DNA of 64,000 bases from positions 1,426,001 to 1,490,000 of the forward strand of contig CBDFJZ010000008.1 of NCBI GenBank assembly GCA_965248675.1. Reading direction: 5' to 3'. The position numbers and the translations under genes are program-made. This document shows positions 9,227 through 17,712 of this stretch, piece after piece. A model generated the notes under the pieces. That model was not told the DNA's origin and made no database searches. It saw only the letters and a program-made list of their open reading frames with translations. Every line of letters begins with the position of its first letter. Positions within the stretch are counted from its first letter, which is position 1. This DNA is from UBA6627 sp965248675 (GTDB lineage Bacteria; Chloroflexota; Dehalococcoidia; UBA2979).

Positions 9227-9721
9227 CTAGTTCGAGGAGAGTGCCGCGCCCGGCGGGCGACCCGCCTCGCGAAGATCGAACGACATCCGCACGCGCGTGT
9301 CGCGAGCGGCGGCCCAGTCGCACATCGCCGCCAGCTCACGCAGGCGCGGGGAGAGGTGCTTGTACCCGCTCACGAGGGGTGCGAGCGTGGCGTCCGGCGC
9401 CTCCCAGGCAGCGGCGACCGCTCGCACGCAGTCTGCGAGGTCGGAGGGTGCCTGCCAGCTCTGTTCGAGCTCCTGGGCGTCCTGGGGCGTTGCCACGTCG
9501 CGATCGGCGTAGCGGTAGAGCGGCTTCAGGTCGATCTTGAGCCGGCGTTGGAGGTGGTTCGCGGCGAGCGCGAGCTCGTGCTGTCCGCCCATTCGCGCAC
9601 TGAAGGCCCACGACTGGAAGAACAGCACGATCGAGGGGTCATCGAGGAAGTCGAGTGGGCACGCCTCGTCGACGTCGAACTCGACGAAGAAGCGCTGTTG
9701 CTCCCGCGCCGCCGTCATCAC
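9227..9721 (-). CDS. Conserved hypothetical protein
   Basis: A 164-residue soluble protein that I do not recognise. It has no signal peptide or membrane segment. The sequence alternates charged and aromatic helices (for example LFFQSWAFSARMGG and LKPLYRYADRD). Codon use matches its neighbours. It lies between gyrB (18 bp upstream) and the methyltransferase, all on the minus strand, so co-transcription with gyrB is likely. The start MMTAAR could be either Met. Confidence 0.55.
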   Translation of the reverse strand: MMTAAREQQRFFVEFDVDEACPLDFLDDPSIVLFFQSWAFSARMGGQHELALAANHLQRRLKIDLKPLYRYADRDVATPQDAQELEQSWQAPSDLADCVRAVAAAWEAPDATLAPLVSGYKHLSPRLRELAAMCDWAAARDTRVRMSFDLREAGRPPGAALSSN

Positions 9722-9739
9722 CCCCGCCTTCGCCAGTGG

Positions 9740-11701
9740 TTACGCGTCGATGGTCGCCTGGAGCGCGTTCGTCATGATGAAGGCACGGCGGGGCGCGACC
9801 TCGTCGCCCATGAGGCGGGTGAAGAGGTCGCCTGCGACCGCGTCATCACGGACTGCGACCTGCAGCAGCGAGCGGCGCTCGGGGTCCATGGTGGTCTCCC
9901 AGAGCTGCTCCGGGTTCATCTCGCCCAGGCCTTTGTAGCGCTGGAAGTTGAAGCGTTCGCCCTCGTGCTCCGCCAGGAACTTCTCGTGTTGGGCCTCAGT
10001 GAACAGCCAGGTCACGTTGCGGTTGCGGGTGGCGCTGTAGAGCGGCGGCTGCGCGATGAACAGGTAGCCGTCTTCGATCAGCTGCGGCATGAAGCGGTAG
10101 AAGAAGGTCAGCAGTAGCGTGCGGATGTGGGCGCCGTCCACGTCCGCGTCGGTCATGATGATCACCTTGTGGTAGCGCAGCTTCGTCGGGTCGTAGTCCT
10201 CGCCGAAGCCCGTGCCGAGGGCCGTGATGATCGTGCGGATCTCCTCGTGGGCGAGCATCTTGTCGAGGCGCGCCTTCTCGACGTTGATGATCTTGCCGCG
10301 CAGCGGCAGGATCGCCTGCGTCCGGCGATCGCGCCCGCCCTTGGCTGAGCCGCCGGCGGAGTCGCCCTCGACCAGGTAGATCTCCGACAGCTCCGGGTCG
10401 CGCTCGGAGCAGTCCGCGAGCTTGCCGGGGAGCGTGCTGCCCTCGAGCACGCCCTTGCGCTGGACGAGGTCGCGCGCCTTGCGCGCTGCCTCGCGAGCGC
10501 GCGAGGCGGTGAGCGCCTTGTCGAGGATGCGGCGCGCAATCTGCGGGTTCTCCTCCAGTGCCTGGCCGAGCTTCGACGCGAACACGGACTGGACGATGCC
10601 CTTCACCTCGGGATTGCCGAGGCGGGTCTTGGTCTGGCCCTCGAACTGTGGGTCGGCGATCTTGACGCTGACCACGGCGGCCAGGCCCTCGCGGACGTCG
10701 TCGCCGGAGAGGTTGGCGTCGTTCTCCTTGAGGATCTTGGCCTTCCGAGCGTGGTCGTTGAGCACGCTGGTCAGCGCGCTGCGGAAGCCGGTCAGATGCG
10801 ATCCGCCGTCGATCGTCTTGATGCAGTTGGCGAACGAGCTCACCTGTTCGCCGTAGGTGGCGTTGTACTGCAGCGCGATTTCGACGAGGACACCCTCACG
10901 CTCCGCGAGCACGTAGATCGGCTCGGGGTGCAGCACGCCTTTGTCGCGATTGATGTGGCGGACGAACGCCTCGACGCCGGAATCGAAGAAGTAAGTCATC
11001 TCCCTGGGGATCGGCTCGGCGCGGCAGTCGACGAAGCGGATGCGTACGCCCTTAGTCAGGTAGGCCATCTCGCGGAAACGGCTGGCGAGCGTCTCGTAGT
11101 CGTAGTTCAGATCCTCGAAGATCTCGGCGTTGGGAAGGAAGCGGGTAACCGTGCCGGTTTCGTCCTTCGCGACCTTCCCGGTCTTGCGCAGCTTCGAAGT
11201 GGCTATCCCATGCTCGTATCGCTGGGTCCAAAGCGCGCCCTTCTGGCGCACCTCGACCTCGAGCTCGGATGAGAGTGCGTTGACGACCGACGCGCCGACG
11301 CCGTGCAGTCCGCCGGAGACCTTGTAACCGCCGCCACCGAACTTGCCGCCGGCGTGCAGCACCGTCAACACGGTCTCGACGGCCGACAGGCCGGTCTTCT
11401 CATGCTTGTCAACGGGAATGCCGCGGCCGTTGTCCGTGACCGACACGTGGCTGTCCGCCTCGATCTCGATCGTGATCATGTCGCAGTAGCCGGCCATCGC
11501 CTCGTCGATCGAGTTGTCGACGATCTCGTAGATCAGGTGATGGAGACCACGCGAGTCAGTGGAGCCGATGTACATCCCGGGCCGGCGCTTGACCGCCTCG
11601 AGGCCTTCGAGGACCTGGATGTCGGCTGCGGTATAGGACCCCTCGGCAGCGCCGTTTCGTCCATTGGTCGCCCCCGCGGCCTTGCGCTCAGTCGTCGTCA
11701 T
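9740..11701 (-). CDS. gyrB: DNA gyrase subunit B
   Basis: ATPase subunit of DNA gyrase, introducing negative supercoils with GyrA. The product is 653 residues, normal for the short (non-proteobacterial) form. The GHKL ATPase has EIVDNSIDEAMAG and DNGRGIPVD, then the transducer domain, then the TOPRIM domain with EGDSAGGSAKGGRDR and DADVDGAHIRTLL. The C-terminus MTNALQATIDA is intact. A GAGG lies just upstream of the ATG. An extended -10, TGGTAGACT, is visible on this strand at 11825-11817, about 115 nt upstream. Confidence 0.98.
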   Translation of the reverse strand: MTTTERKAAGATNGRNGAAEGSYTAADIQVLEGLEAVKRRPGMYIGSTDSRGLHHLIYEIVDNSIDEAMAGYCDMITIEIEADSHVSVTDNGRGIPVDKHEKTGLSAVETVLTVLHAGGKFGGGGYKVSGGLHGVGASVVNALSSELEVEVRQKGALWTQRYEHGIATSKLRKTGKVAKDETGTVTRFLPNAEIFEDLNYDYETLASRFREMAYLTKGVRIRFVDCRAEPIPREMTYFFDSGVEAFVRHINRDKGVLHPEPIYVLAEREGVLVEIALQYNATYGEQVSSFANCIKTIDGGSHLTGFRSALTSVLNDHARKAKILKENDANLSGDDVREGLAAVVSVKIADPQFEGQTKTRLGNPEVKGIVQSVFASKLGQALEENPQIARRILDKALTASRAREAARKARDLVQRKGVLEGSTLPGKLADCSERDPELSEIYLVEGDSAGGSAKGGRDRRTQAILPLRGKIINVEKARLDKMLAHEEIRTIITALGTGFGEDYDPTKLRYHKVIIMTDADVDGAHIRTLLLTFFYRFMPQLIEDGYLFIAQPPLYSATRNRNVTWLFTEAQHEKFLAEHEGERFNFQRYKGLGEMNPEQLWETTMDPERRSLLQVAVRDDAVAGDLFTRLMGDEVAPRRAFIMTNALQATIDA

Positions 11702-12009
11702 GAAGCCTCGCTCATCAGAGGGGGAGCCGGGGTGATCGGCCGCTCACAGAGGCAGCGTCGCGGTCGCCTTGAGCGGCCGCAGCACAATTGATCACCCGCC
11801 TGAATGGACACCAACAAGTCTACCATAAATCGTGCCCCATCTGGGCCTCGGAGGGGCACCCGGAACCGAGGTGAGCGCCGATAGTAGCGACAGCAGAGAT
11901 GGAGCGTCGAGGGTTTGCAATCAGCTCACGGGTACTCATGAATTCGCGCGGATACTCCTTGATTTGAGCTGCACGGTCAGGGGGACATCAGACGCCTATA
12001 ATCGCGGCC
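11702..12009. promoter_or_regulatory. gyrB/trmO divergent promoter region
   Basis: This 308-bp spacer has no gene of its own. Leftward, the extended -10 TGGTAGACT (11825-11817) serves gyrB. Rightward, a perfect TATAAT at 11997-12002 ends 7 bp before the GTG start of trmO at 12010, so that transcript would begin at or next to the start codon. The -35 hexamer for trmO is poor (CGGTCA at 11974-11979, 17-bp spacing). Confidence 0.55.
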
Positions 12010-12450
12010 GTGGGGTCCATCTCGATAGTCCCGATTGGCGTCGTTCGGAACGGCGAGCATGACCTCGCTCGTGGCGACTGGTCGCGCCAGCGGAGCCAGG
12101 TTCAGCTACACGAAGGCCTCGAGGATCGCCTCCTCGGCCTCGCCGACTACAGCCACGTGATCGTGATCGGGTGGCTCCACGACATCCCCGAGGAACTCCG
12201 CCAGCGCCCGACCGCGCACCCCGGCGGCGACGACCGCCTCCCGCTCCAGGGCGCGCTGGCGCTGCGTGGCGGGGCCCGCCCCAATCCGCTCTCGTTCACC
12301 GTCTGCGAGCTGCGAGACGTCGAGGGCGCCACACTCACCGTCGAGGGCCTCGACCTGGTCGACGGCACGCCGGTCCTCGACGTGAAGCCGTATATCGCCT
12401 TCTACGACGCGCGACCGGAGGCGACGCTGCCGCGCTGGGCAGAGGGCTAG
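12010..12450 (+). CDS. trmO: tRNA (N6-threonylcarbamoyladenosine-N6)-methyltransferase TrmO family
   Basis: Member of the TsaA/UPF0066 family, whose E. coli member TrmO methylates t6A37 in tRNA-Thr. The 146-residue product shows the family landmarks: an N-terminal beta strand ending in PIGVVRN, LADYSHVIVIGWLHD, the substrate loop GGARPNPLSFTVC and the C-terminal DGTPVLDVKPYIAFYD. It starts at GTG 12010 with no Shine-Dalgarno sequence; a TATAAT box 8-13 bp upstream implies a leaderless mRNA. It is followed after 4 bp by the glycosylase gene. Confidence 0.88.
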   Translation: MGSISIVPIGVVRNGEHDLARGDWSRQRSQVQLHEGLEDRLLGLADYSHVIVIGWLHDIPEELRQRPTAHPGGDDRLPLQGALALRGGARPNPLSFTVCELRDVEGATLTVEGLDLVDGTPVLDVKPYIAFYDARPEATLPRWAEG

Positions 12451-12454
12451 CGGG

Positions 12455-13243
12455 GTGTCCCCGGGGCGGCGATTGCAGGCCGGGCGCACCGGCCGCGAGC
12501 ACGGCGGCGAGTCGCCGGTCCACCGGCGGCCGACGCGGGCGCAGCTCGGCGCCGTCTATCGCGCGCTACTCGAAATGCACGGCCACCAGCAGTGGTGGCC
12601 GACGGCGCTCGAGGACGGGCCCGGCGCGCGCCTCGAGATCTGTCTTGGCGCGATCCTGACGCAGAACACCTCGTGGCGGGGCGCGGCAGCGGCGCTCGAG
12701 AACCTGCACGAGGCGGGCGCCTTCGGGGTGGAGGCGATCCTCGCGCTGCCGATCGACGTGCTCGCGGAGCTGGTGCGACCGTCCGGGCACTTCAACGTGA
12801 AGGCGCGCAAGCTCCAGTCCTTCTGCGGCGAGGGCGTCGAGGGCTACGGCGACGTCGACGCGCTGCTCGACGCGGAGTCGGCGGAGCTGCGCGAGCGGCT
12901 GCTCGCGATCTGGGGGATCGGGCCGGAGACGGCGGACGCGATCACGCTCTACGCGGCGCGGAAGCCGACGTTCGTCGTCGACGCCTACTCGTACCGGTTG
13001 TTCGAGCGGCTCGACCTGGCACCGGGACCGCGCAAGTACGACGTCTACCGCGAGGTCTTCCTCGAAAAGACCGGTCCCGACGTCCACGAACTCAACGAGT
13101 GGCACGCGCTGATCGTGCGCCACGGGCAGCAGGTCTGCCGGCGCTCCAACCCACGCTGCGAGGAGTGCCCGCTGCTGCGCCGCTGCCCGTTCGGCCAGAG
13201 CGAGGTGGGATCCGCACGGCGTGACGCCCTCGCGAGGCGCTAG
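12455..13243 (+). CDS. Endonuclease III-related HhH-GPD DNA glycosylase with 4Fe-4S cluster
   Basis: Base-excision repair glycosylase. The 262-residue product has an endonuclease III fold: LGAILTQNTSW, the hairpin-helix-hairpin IWGIGPETADAI, the catalytic Asp in TFVVDAYSY and a C-terminal cluster motif with Cys spacing C-x6-C-x2-C-x5-C. In endonuclease III the hairpin carries the lyase Lys (GVGRKTA); here that position is Glu, as in the MagIII / COG2231 group, so a monofunctional alkylpurine glycosylase is more likely than an AP lyase. GTG 12455 is used, but the first 25 residues are poorly supported and the true start may be internal. Confidence 0.82.
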   Translation: MSPGRRLQAGRTGREHGGESPVHRRPTRAQLGAVYRALLEMHGHQQWWPTALEDGPGARLEICLGAILTQNTSWRGAAAALENLHEAGAFGVEAILALPIDVLAELVRPSGHFNVKARKLQSFCGEGVEGYGDVDALLDAESAELRERLLAIWGIGPETADAITLYAARKPTFVVDAYSYRLFERLDLAPGPRKYDVYREVFLEKTGPDVHELNEWHALIVRHGQQVCRRSNPRCEECPLLRRCPFGQSEVGSARRDALARR

Positions 13244-13274
13244 GATGCGGTCCCGGCCAGCTGAGGAGCCCTCG

Positions 13275-14426
13275 ATGATCGCAGCCCAATTTGTCGCCGA
13301 CCCCTCCGAGATCGGAATCGACCCAGCAGGCCTCGAGGCGTTGAACGACTACGTCCGAGGTCAGGTCGAGCGGGGGCTGCCCAGCGCGCAGGTCTCGATC
13401 GGTCGCCACGGCAAGCTCGCCGGCGTCGCGACGTTTGGCTCGGCGACGCAGGACGGGGAGGAGCAGCCGGCTACCGACGAGACGGTGTACTGCATCTACT
13501 CAGCATCGAAGGGCGTGGTCGGCGTCGGCGCCTGGGCGCTGATGGAGGACGGTCTGCTCGACATAGATGAGCGCGTCGGGGACATCTTTCCGGCGTTCAA
13601 GACGCACGGGAAAGAGATCGTGACCGTGCGCCAGCTCCTCACCCACACGGGCGGATTCCCGTACGCGCCAATGCATCCGAAGCGCTGGGAGGATCGCGAC
13701 CTCCGAAACGAGCGGATGGAGCACTGGCGGCTGACCTGGGAGCCGGACAGTCGCTTCGAGTACCACGCGACCGCGGCGCACTGGGCGCTCGCCGAGATCA
13801 TCACCCAGCGCACCGGCCTCGATTTCCGCGACTACGTCCGCGAGCGGCTGACCGGGCCGATGGGCGTGCCCGACCTGTTCGTTGGCCTTCCCGACGAGCA
13901 GCAGCACCGCGCCGCCGACGTCGTCTACGTCGATCCGCCCGAGACGCCCGAAGGCGGCTGGAAAGAGGTGAAGCCGGAGACGATCCTCCACTTCAACCTG
14001 CCCTCACAGCGGCGTGCCGGCGCGCCCGGCGGCGGTGCGTTCGCCGGGGCGGGCGAGCTGGCACTCTGCTACCAGCGCCTCGTCAGCGTCGAGGATTCCG
14101 GCGATCACGCTCCCCTCAAGCCCGCGAGCATTGAGGCGGGCGCGACGGTCTACACGAAGGAGCAGCACGTCAACGAGGACGGTCTGACGGTGAACCGCGG
14201 CCTCGCCGTGGTGATCGCCGGCGACCACCCGGTCGAGCGCGGGTTCGCGCCGACCGCGTCGCCTCGAGCCTTCGGACACGCCGGCGCCGGGGGGCAGATC
14301 GCCTGGGGCGACCCGGCGAGCGGCCTCTCGGTCGGTTTCGTGACGAACGGGTTCGTCGCGGCCGACGAGCAGACCGCGCGGACGCGAGAGATCAATCGGC
14401 TCGCCGCGGAATGCGTGCTCGACTAG
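13275..14426 (+). CDS. Serine hydrolase, beta-lactamase class C / esterase family
   Basis: A 383-residue penicillin-binding-protein-fold hydrolase (Beta-lactamase, PF00144). The SxxK nucleophile motif is SASK in IYSASKGVVG, followed by the typical LLTHTGGFPY. The second motif reads FEYHATAAHWAL, so Tyr is retained but the YxN Asn is Ala. The KTG-equivalent is HAGAGG near the C-terminus. No signal peptide is seen, so a cytoplasmic esterase or peptidase is more likely than a beta-lactamase. The start at 13275 follows GAGGAG with good spacing; a longer frame from 13221 is not needed. Confidence 0.8.
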   Translation: MIAAQFVADPSEIGIDPAGLEALNDYVRGQVERGLPSAQVSIGRHGKLAGVATFGSATQDGEEQPATDETVYCIYSASKGVVGVGAWALMEDGLLDIDERVGDIFPAFKTHGKEIVTVRQLLTHTGGFPYAPMHPKRWEDRDLRNERMEHWRLTWEPDSRFEYHATAAHWALAEIITQRTGLDFRDYVRERLTGPMGVPDLFVGLPDEQQHRAADVVYVDPPETPEGGWKEVKPETILHFNLPSQRRAGAPGGGAFAGAGELALCYQRLVSVEDSGDHAPLKPASIEAGATVYTKEQHVNEDGLTVNRGLAVVIAGDHPVERGFAPTASPRAFGHAGAGGQIAWGDPASGLSVGFVTNGFVAADEQTARTREINRLAAECVLD

Positions 14427-14486
14427 CGCCCGTCTCCTCCAGCGCCTCCTTGTTCGAGGTCGCGAGCGAACGGACACTGGCTCGCG

Positions 14487-15605
14487 ATGGAACTCGGAAT
14501 CGTTGGTCTCGCACGCTCCGGCAAGACGTCGCTGTTCAACGCGGTCACCCGCGGTTCGGCGGCGATCGGCGAATACACGTCGGCCAGCGAGCCGAATATC
14601 GGGACGGTGCGGGTACCCGATCCGCGCGTGGACGCGCTGGCGGAGATCTTCGAGCCGAAGAAGACCACCTACGCCGAGATCCGCTGGATCGACTACCCCG
14701 TCGCCGGTTTCGGCCCCGGAGGGCCCGGTGCGCGCTTCGTCGCCGATCTCGCGCAACTCGACGCGCTCGTTCACGTCGTGCGCGCGTTCGAGGACCCCGC
14801 CGTTCCGCACGAGGACGGCGACATCGATCCACACCGCGATCTCGAGGCGCTCGAGCTGGAGCTGCAGTTCACCGACCTCGCGCTGATCGAGCGGCGTATC
14901 GAGCGACTCGGCGCGGAGATGCGGTCCGTTCGCGCCGCTGAGCGGGGCGACCTCGAGCGCCAGCAGCGCCTGATGCAGCGCATGCAAGCCCACATCGAGG
15001 GCGGCGCGGGGCTGCGCTCGTTTGCGGTCAACGAGGCCGAGGAGCAGGAGCTCCGCAACTACCGGTTCGTCACGCGGCTGCCGGAGCTGCTCGTCGTCAA
15101 CATCGGCGAGGATCAGCTCGCGGATGCTGAGGCGATCGAGGCGGAGTTCACGGAGCGCTACGGCGGGGACGCGCCCGTCGCGGAGCGGCATCTTCGAGGG
15201 ACCGCGGTCGCCGCGCTCTGCGCGAAGATCGAGGCGGAGCTGGCGAAGATGGAGCCGGACGATGCGGCCGAGTTCCGCGTCGACCTCGGACTGCCCGAGC
15301 AGTCGCCACTGGATCGCGCGATCGGCCTCGCCTACGACCTGCTCGGCCTCCATTCCTTCCTCACCGTGGGGGAGGATGAGTGCCGCGCCTGGCCGGTCGT
15401 GAAGGGCGCGACGGCGCCCGAGGCCGCGGGCAAGATTCACACCGACCTCGGGCGTGGCTTCATTCGCGCCGAGGTCGCGGGGTACGAGGACCTGGTGGCC
15501 GCCGGATCGATGGCGGAGCTGAAGAAGCGCGGCCAGCTGCGGACCGAGGGGAAGTCGTACGTCGTCGAGGACGGCGACGTGCTGAATATCCTGTTCAACG
15601 TCTGA
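14487..15605 (+). CDS. ychF: YchF-type GTPase/ATPase
   Basis: Obg-related P-loop NTPase of the YchF/OLA1 group, ribosome-associated and in characterised members preferring ATP. The 372-residue product has P-loop GLARSGKTSLF, unlike the more common GLPNVGKST of proteobacterial YchF, and a C-terminal TGS domain with KGATAPEAAGKIHTDLGRGFI and the terminal DGDVLNILFNV, which is highly characteristic. The coiled-coil insertion sits in residues 120-170. No clear Shine-Dalgarno is visible. Confidence 0.92.
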   Translation: MELGIVGLARSGKTSLFNAVTRGSAAIGEYTSASEPNIGTVRVPDPRVDALAEIFEPKKTTYAEIRWIDYPVAGFGPGGPGARFVADLAQLDALVHVVRAFEDPAVPHEDGDIDPHRDLEALELELQFTDLALIERRIERLGAEMRSVRAAERGDLERQQRLMQRMQAHIEGGAGLRSFAVNEAEEQELRNYRFVTRLPELLVVNIGEDQLADAEAIEAEFTERYGGDAPVAERHLRGTAVAALCAKIEAELAKMEPDDAAEFRVDLGLPEQSPLDRAIGLAYDLLGLHSFLTVGEDECRAWPVVKGATAPEAAGKIHTDLGRGFIRAEVAGYEDLVAAGSMAELKKRGQLRTEGKSYVVEDGDVLNILFNV

Positions 15606-15638
15606 TCCGGCGGTTCTGGGGTCACTGCCCCCGGAGCG

Positions 15639-16484
15639 ATGAGCGGAGCTGAGGCGGACCGATCGATGGACATCGACACGCAGATCGCGATCGCCGATGA
15701 GATCGAGATGGCGCTCGAGGGTGGGGTGGCGCTGACCGTGGCGACCGTGACCGGGTCGGGCGATCCACCATGGCTCGAACCGGGCGACAAGCTGCTGATC
15801 CGCGCTGACGGCACGCAGCTCGGCGGCCTCGGGCCGGCTGCGGTCGACACGTCGGTCGCGGAGACAGCGGCGGAGATGCTGACGGCTTACCCGCGCATCG
15901 CCGTCGAGACGCTCTATGTGGCGCCGGACGGGCGCTCCACCACCCGTCGCCACGAATCGCGGCTCGGCGACGCCGAGTTGATGCTTCAGCTCTGGGAGTC
16001 GCCCGCGCGGCTGGTGATCGTCGGCGGCGGGCACGTCGGCCTGGCGCTCGCGACGTTCGGGGAGCAGCTCGGCTTCGCGGTGACGGTGATCGACGACCGT
16101 GAGGACTTCGCGAACCGCGATCGCTTCCCGATGGCAGAGCACGTGCTGTTCGGCGAGATCGGCCAACAGCTGGACTCGCTGACCCTCGATCAGACAGCGC
16201 ACGTGGTGCTCGTTTCCCGCGGGCATCAGCAGGACGAGATCGCGCTGCGGCACGCGGTCCGCGAGCCGGTCGGCTACCTCGGAATGATCGGGAGCCAGCG
16301 CCGCACCGCCACGGTGATCCAGCACCTGTCCGAGGAAGGCTTCGACCAGGCGGCGCTCGATGCGGTGAGCACGCCGATCGGCCTCGACATTGGCGCGGAG
16401 ACACCCGACGAGATCGCGCTGTCGATCCTCGCGGAGATCGTGATGCTTCGGCGAGGTGGGTCCGGCAAGCGGATGCGCCGCTAG
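15639..16484 (+). CDS. XdhC/CoxF family protein
   Basis: Accessory factor of the XdhC family, which binds molybdenum cofactor and helps sulfurate and insert it into xanthine dehydrogenase or CO dehydrogenase-type hydroxylases. The 281-residue product has the N-terminal XdhC/CoxI domain (about residues 20-90) and a Rossmann domain with VIVGGGHVGLALATF and VIDDRE, ending in the family signature GMIGSQRR and IGLDIGAETPDEIALSILAEI. GGAG lies 6 bp before the ATG at 15639. No hydroxylase structural genes are in the window. Confidence 0.88.
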   Translation: MSGAEADRSMDIDTQIAIADEIEMALEGGVALTVATVTGSGDPPWLEPGDKLLIRADGTQLGGLGPAAVDTSVAETAAEMLTAYPRIAVETLYVAPDGRSTTRRHESRLGDAELMLQLWESPARLVIVGGGHVGLALATFGEQLGFAVTVIDDREDFANRDRFPMAEHVLFGEIGQQLDSLTLDQTAHVVLVSRGHQQDEIALRHAVREPVGYLGMIGSQRRTATVIQHLSEEGFDQAALDAVSTPIGLDIGAETPDEIALSILAEIVMLRRGGSGKRMRR

Positions 16485-16618
16485 GCCGACGCGCCAGGGC
16501 GGGCGCGGGCGTCCGTGCGTGCGCGACGGCGAGGCGAGCCGATCGGTCTGACGGTTTCAGCAAGTGGGGGAGAAAGTGGCGGGTACATAAACACGGGGCT
16601 TGCGCCCTGTGCTAAGCT

Positions 16619-16724
16619 GCATTCGCGCCCGTTTCCGCCCCTCTGGACGCAGAAACGGGCGCCACCGAACTAGCCAGTTCCCTCTGGGGTGCGAAGGTCG
16701 AGAAGTCGGCCTTCGTGCTTTTCT
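16619..16724 (+). ncRNA. Candidate small structured RNA ending in an intrinsic terminator
   Basis: Downstream of the TGCTAAGCT -10 (16610-16618) the first element is a perfect 11-bp inverted repeat, GCGCCCGTTTC (16625-16635) with GAAACGGGCGC (16652-16662), loop 16 nt. Then comes GAACT/AGTTC at 16667-16680. Last is a 10-bp stem (16692-16701 with 16706-16715, one G-U pair) closed by a GAAG tetraloop and followed by TGCTTTTCT (16716-16724). No open frame of note runs through it. The order promoter, hairpins, terminator over about 105 nt looks like a small RNA gene, but it could be an attenuated leader of the CoxI gene. I match it to no known RNA family. Confidence 0.4.
16692..16724 (+). terminator. 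Rho-independent terminator-like hairpin
   Basis: Stem 16692-16701 pairs with 16706-16715 (10 bp, one wobble) around loop GAAG, followed by TGCTTTTCT. This is the most terminator-like element in the window. Confidence 0.5.
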
Positions 16725-16870
16725 GGGCCCGCTCTGTAACCACTACGCGTCAGCGCGGCACTTGGATCTCCGCGCGTATACTGAATGTGGTATCAGCTCC
16801 GCGTTGCGCTCCGTGCATGCTCTATGGACAGACGTGACGACGATTGCGCGAGCTGGCGAAGGGTATCGCC

Positions 16871-17185
16871 GTGTCGACCGAGATCTTCCGCGAGATTCGC
16901 CAGGCCCGCGACGAGGGCGAACCGCGCGTGCTCGCCACCGTCGCGCGGACGCGCGGTTCAACGCCACGCAAGGCAGGGGCGACGATGCTGCTGCGGCCGG
17001 ATGGCACGTTCGAGGGCACGATCGGTGGCGGCTGCGGCGAGGCCGAGGTGTGGCAGGACGCGATGGACACGATGGCGGATGGCACGCCTCGGCTGACCGT
17101 CGTCGACCTCACGGAACCGATCGACGGCGATGACAAGATCTGCGGCGGGATCATGGAGGTCTTCGTCGAGCGCGTCACCGACTGA
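16871..17185 (+). CDS. Stand-alone XdhC/CoxI N-terminal domain protein
   Basis: A roughly 104-residue protein that is only the XdhC_CoxI N-terminal domain: LATVARTRGSTPRKAGATML and GTIGGGCGEAEVW are the classic motifs of the CoxI half, and CGGIMEVFVERV closes the domain. There is no Rossmann domain, which the upstream XdhC protein supplies. Together they may form a split CoxF/CoxI pair for a molybdenum hydroxylase encoded elsewhere (inference). GTG 16871 matches the alignment; a TTG at 16844 would add nine residues. Confidence 0.82.
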   Translation: MSTEIFREIRQARDEGEPRVLATVARTRGSTPRKAGATMLLRPDGTFEGTIGGGCGEAEVWQDAMDTMADGTPRLTVVDLTEPIDGDDKICGGIMEVFVERVTD

Positions 17186-17239
17186 CGACCCGGCCTCGAG
17201 ATCCGACGGCCGCCCGCCCGCGTACCGAGCAATGCAGCG

Positions 17240-17248
17240 TGCTAGGAT
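17240..17248 (+). promoter_or_regulatory. tatA promoter (-10 extended)
   Basis: TGCTAGGAT, an extended -10, lies 77 bp upstream of the tatA start; no good -35 is seen. Confidence 0.4.
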
Positions 17249-17324
17249 CAAGCCCGCGCCGATTCCCCCACGACCGCACGCGGCGAACGCGCGAAGCGGC
17301 CGGCGCACGCAGGAGGTTGAGACG

Positions 17325-17552
17325 ATGATCGGGAGCCTGGGTTGGCAGGAATTGCTGATCATCCTGGTGATCCTCGCGTTGCTCTTTGGGGCGTCGCGTG
17401 TATCCGATCTCGGCGGTGCGCTTGGCCGAGGTATCCGCGAGTTCCGCTCGGAAGCGCGCGCCGGCGATGGCGAAGAGGGCGAAGAGGGCGAGGACGATGA
17501 CGAGACCGCGAAGGCCTCGTCTGACAAGGACTCCGCCTCGTCCGATGGCTGA
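17325..17552 (+). CDS. tatA: Sec-independent protein translocase subunit TatA/TatE
   Basis: Pore-forming subunit of the twin-arginine translocase. The 75-residue product has the short periplasmic start MIGSLGWQEL, one membrane helix (about residues 8-23), the FGASRVSDLGGALGRGIREF amphipathic helix and an acidic tail. A perfect AGGAGG (17311-17316) sits 8 bp before the ATG. tatC is not in the window. Likely clients here include the Rieske protein and the M23 lipoprotein, both with twin-arginine N-termini. Confidence 0.93.
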   Translation: MIGSLGWQELLIILVILALLFGASRVSDLGGALGRGIREFRSEARAGDGEEGEEGEDDDETAKASSDKDSASSDG

Positions 17553-17577
17553 TCGGCCGCACTGATCTGATCGAAAC

Positions 17578-17599
17578 ACGGGCGCCGTAAGGCGCCCGT
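17578..17599 (+). terminator. Hairpin terminator after tatA
   Basis: ACGGGCGCC (17578-17586) pairs perfectly with GGCGCCCGT (17591-17599) across a GTAA tetraloop of GNRA type, 25 bp after the tatA stop. The following TCTGGTTCGT is only weakly T-rich, so efficiency is uncertain. Confidence 0.55.
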
Positions 17600-17712
17600 T
17601 CTGGTTCGTCTCGGTCGCGCCACTTGAATTCAGCGCGGCATTTCAGCCCAATACCTGGATTGCGTGTACCGGTTGGCGGACCGGCGGCCCGCGTTCATCG
17701 AGAGGATCCAGC

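Larger units (their letters stand above)
16485..16870 (+). other. Non-coding stretch between the XdhC and CoxI genes with several hairpins
   Basis: This 386-bp gap has no convincing protein gene. It contains an extended -10, TGCTAAGCT at 16610-16618, and downstream of it three inverted repeats listed separately, the last followed by a short T-run. The remaining part (about 16730-16870) shows nothing I can assign. Confidence 0.5.

Noticed and set aside
14004..16325. 773-codon minus-strand open frame
   Set aside because: It runs antisense through the serine hydrolase, ychF and XdhC genes and has the Arg/Ala/Gly-rich composition of a shadow frame.
16667..16680. GAACT/AGTTC as a LexA-like box
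   Set aside because: The spacing between half-sites is 6, not 4, and no promoter lies over it.
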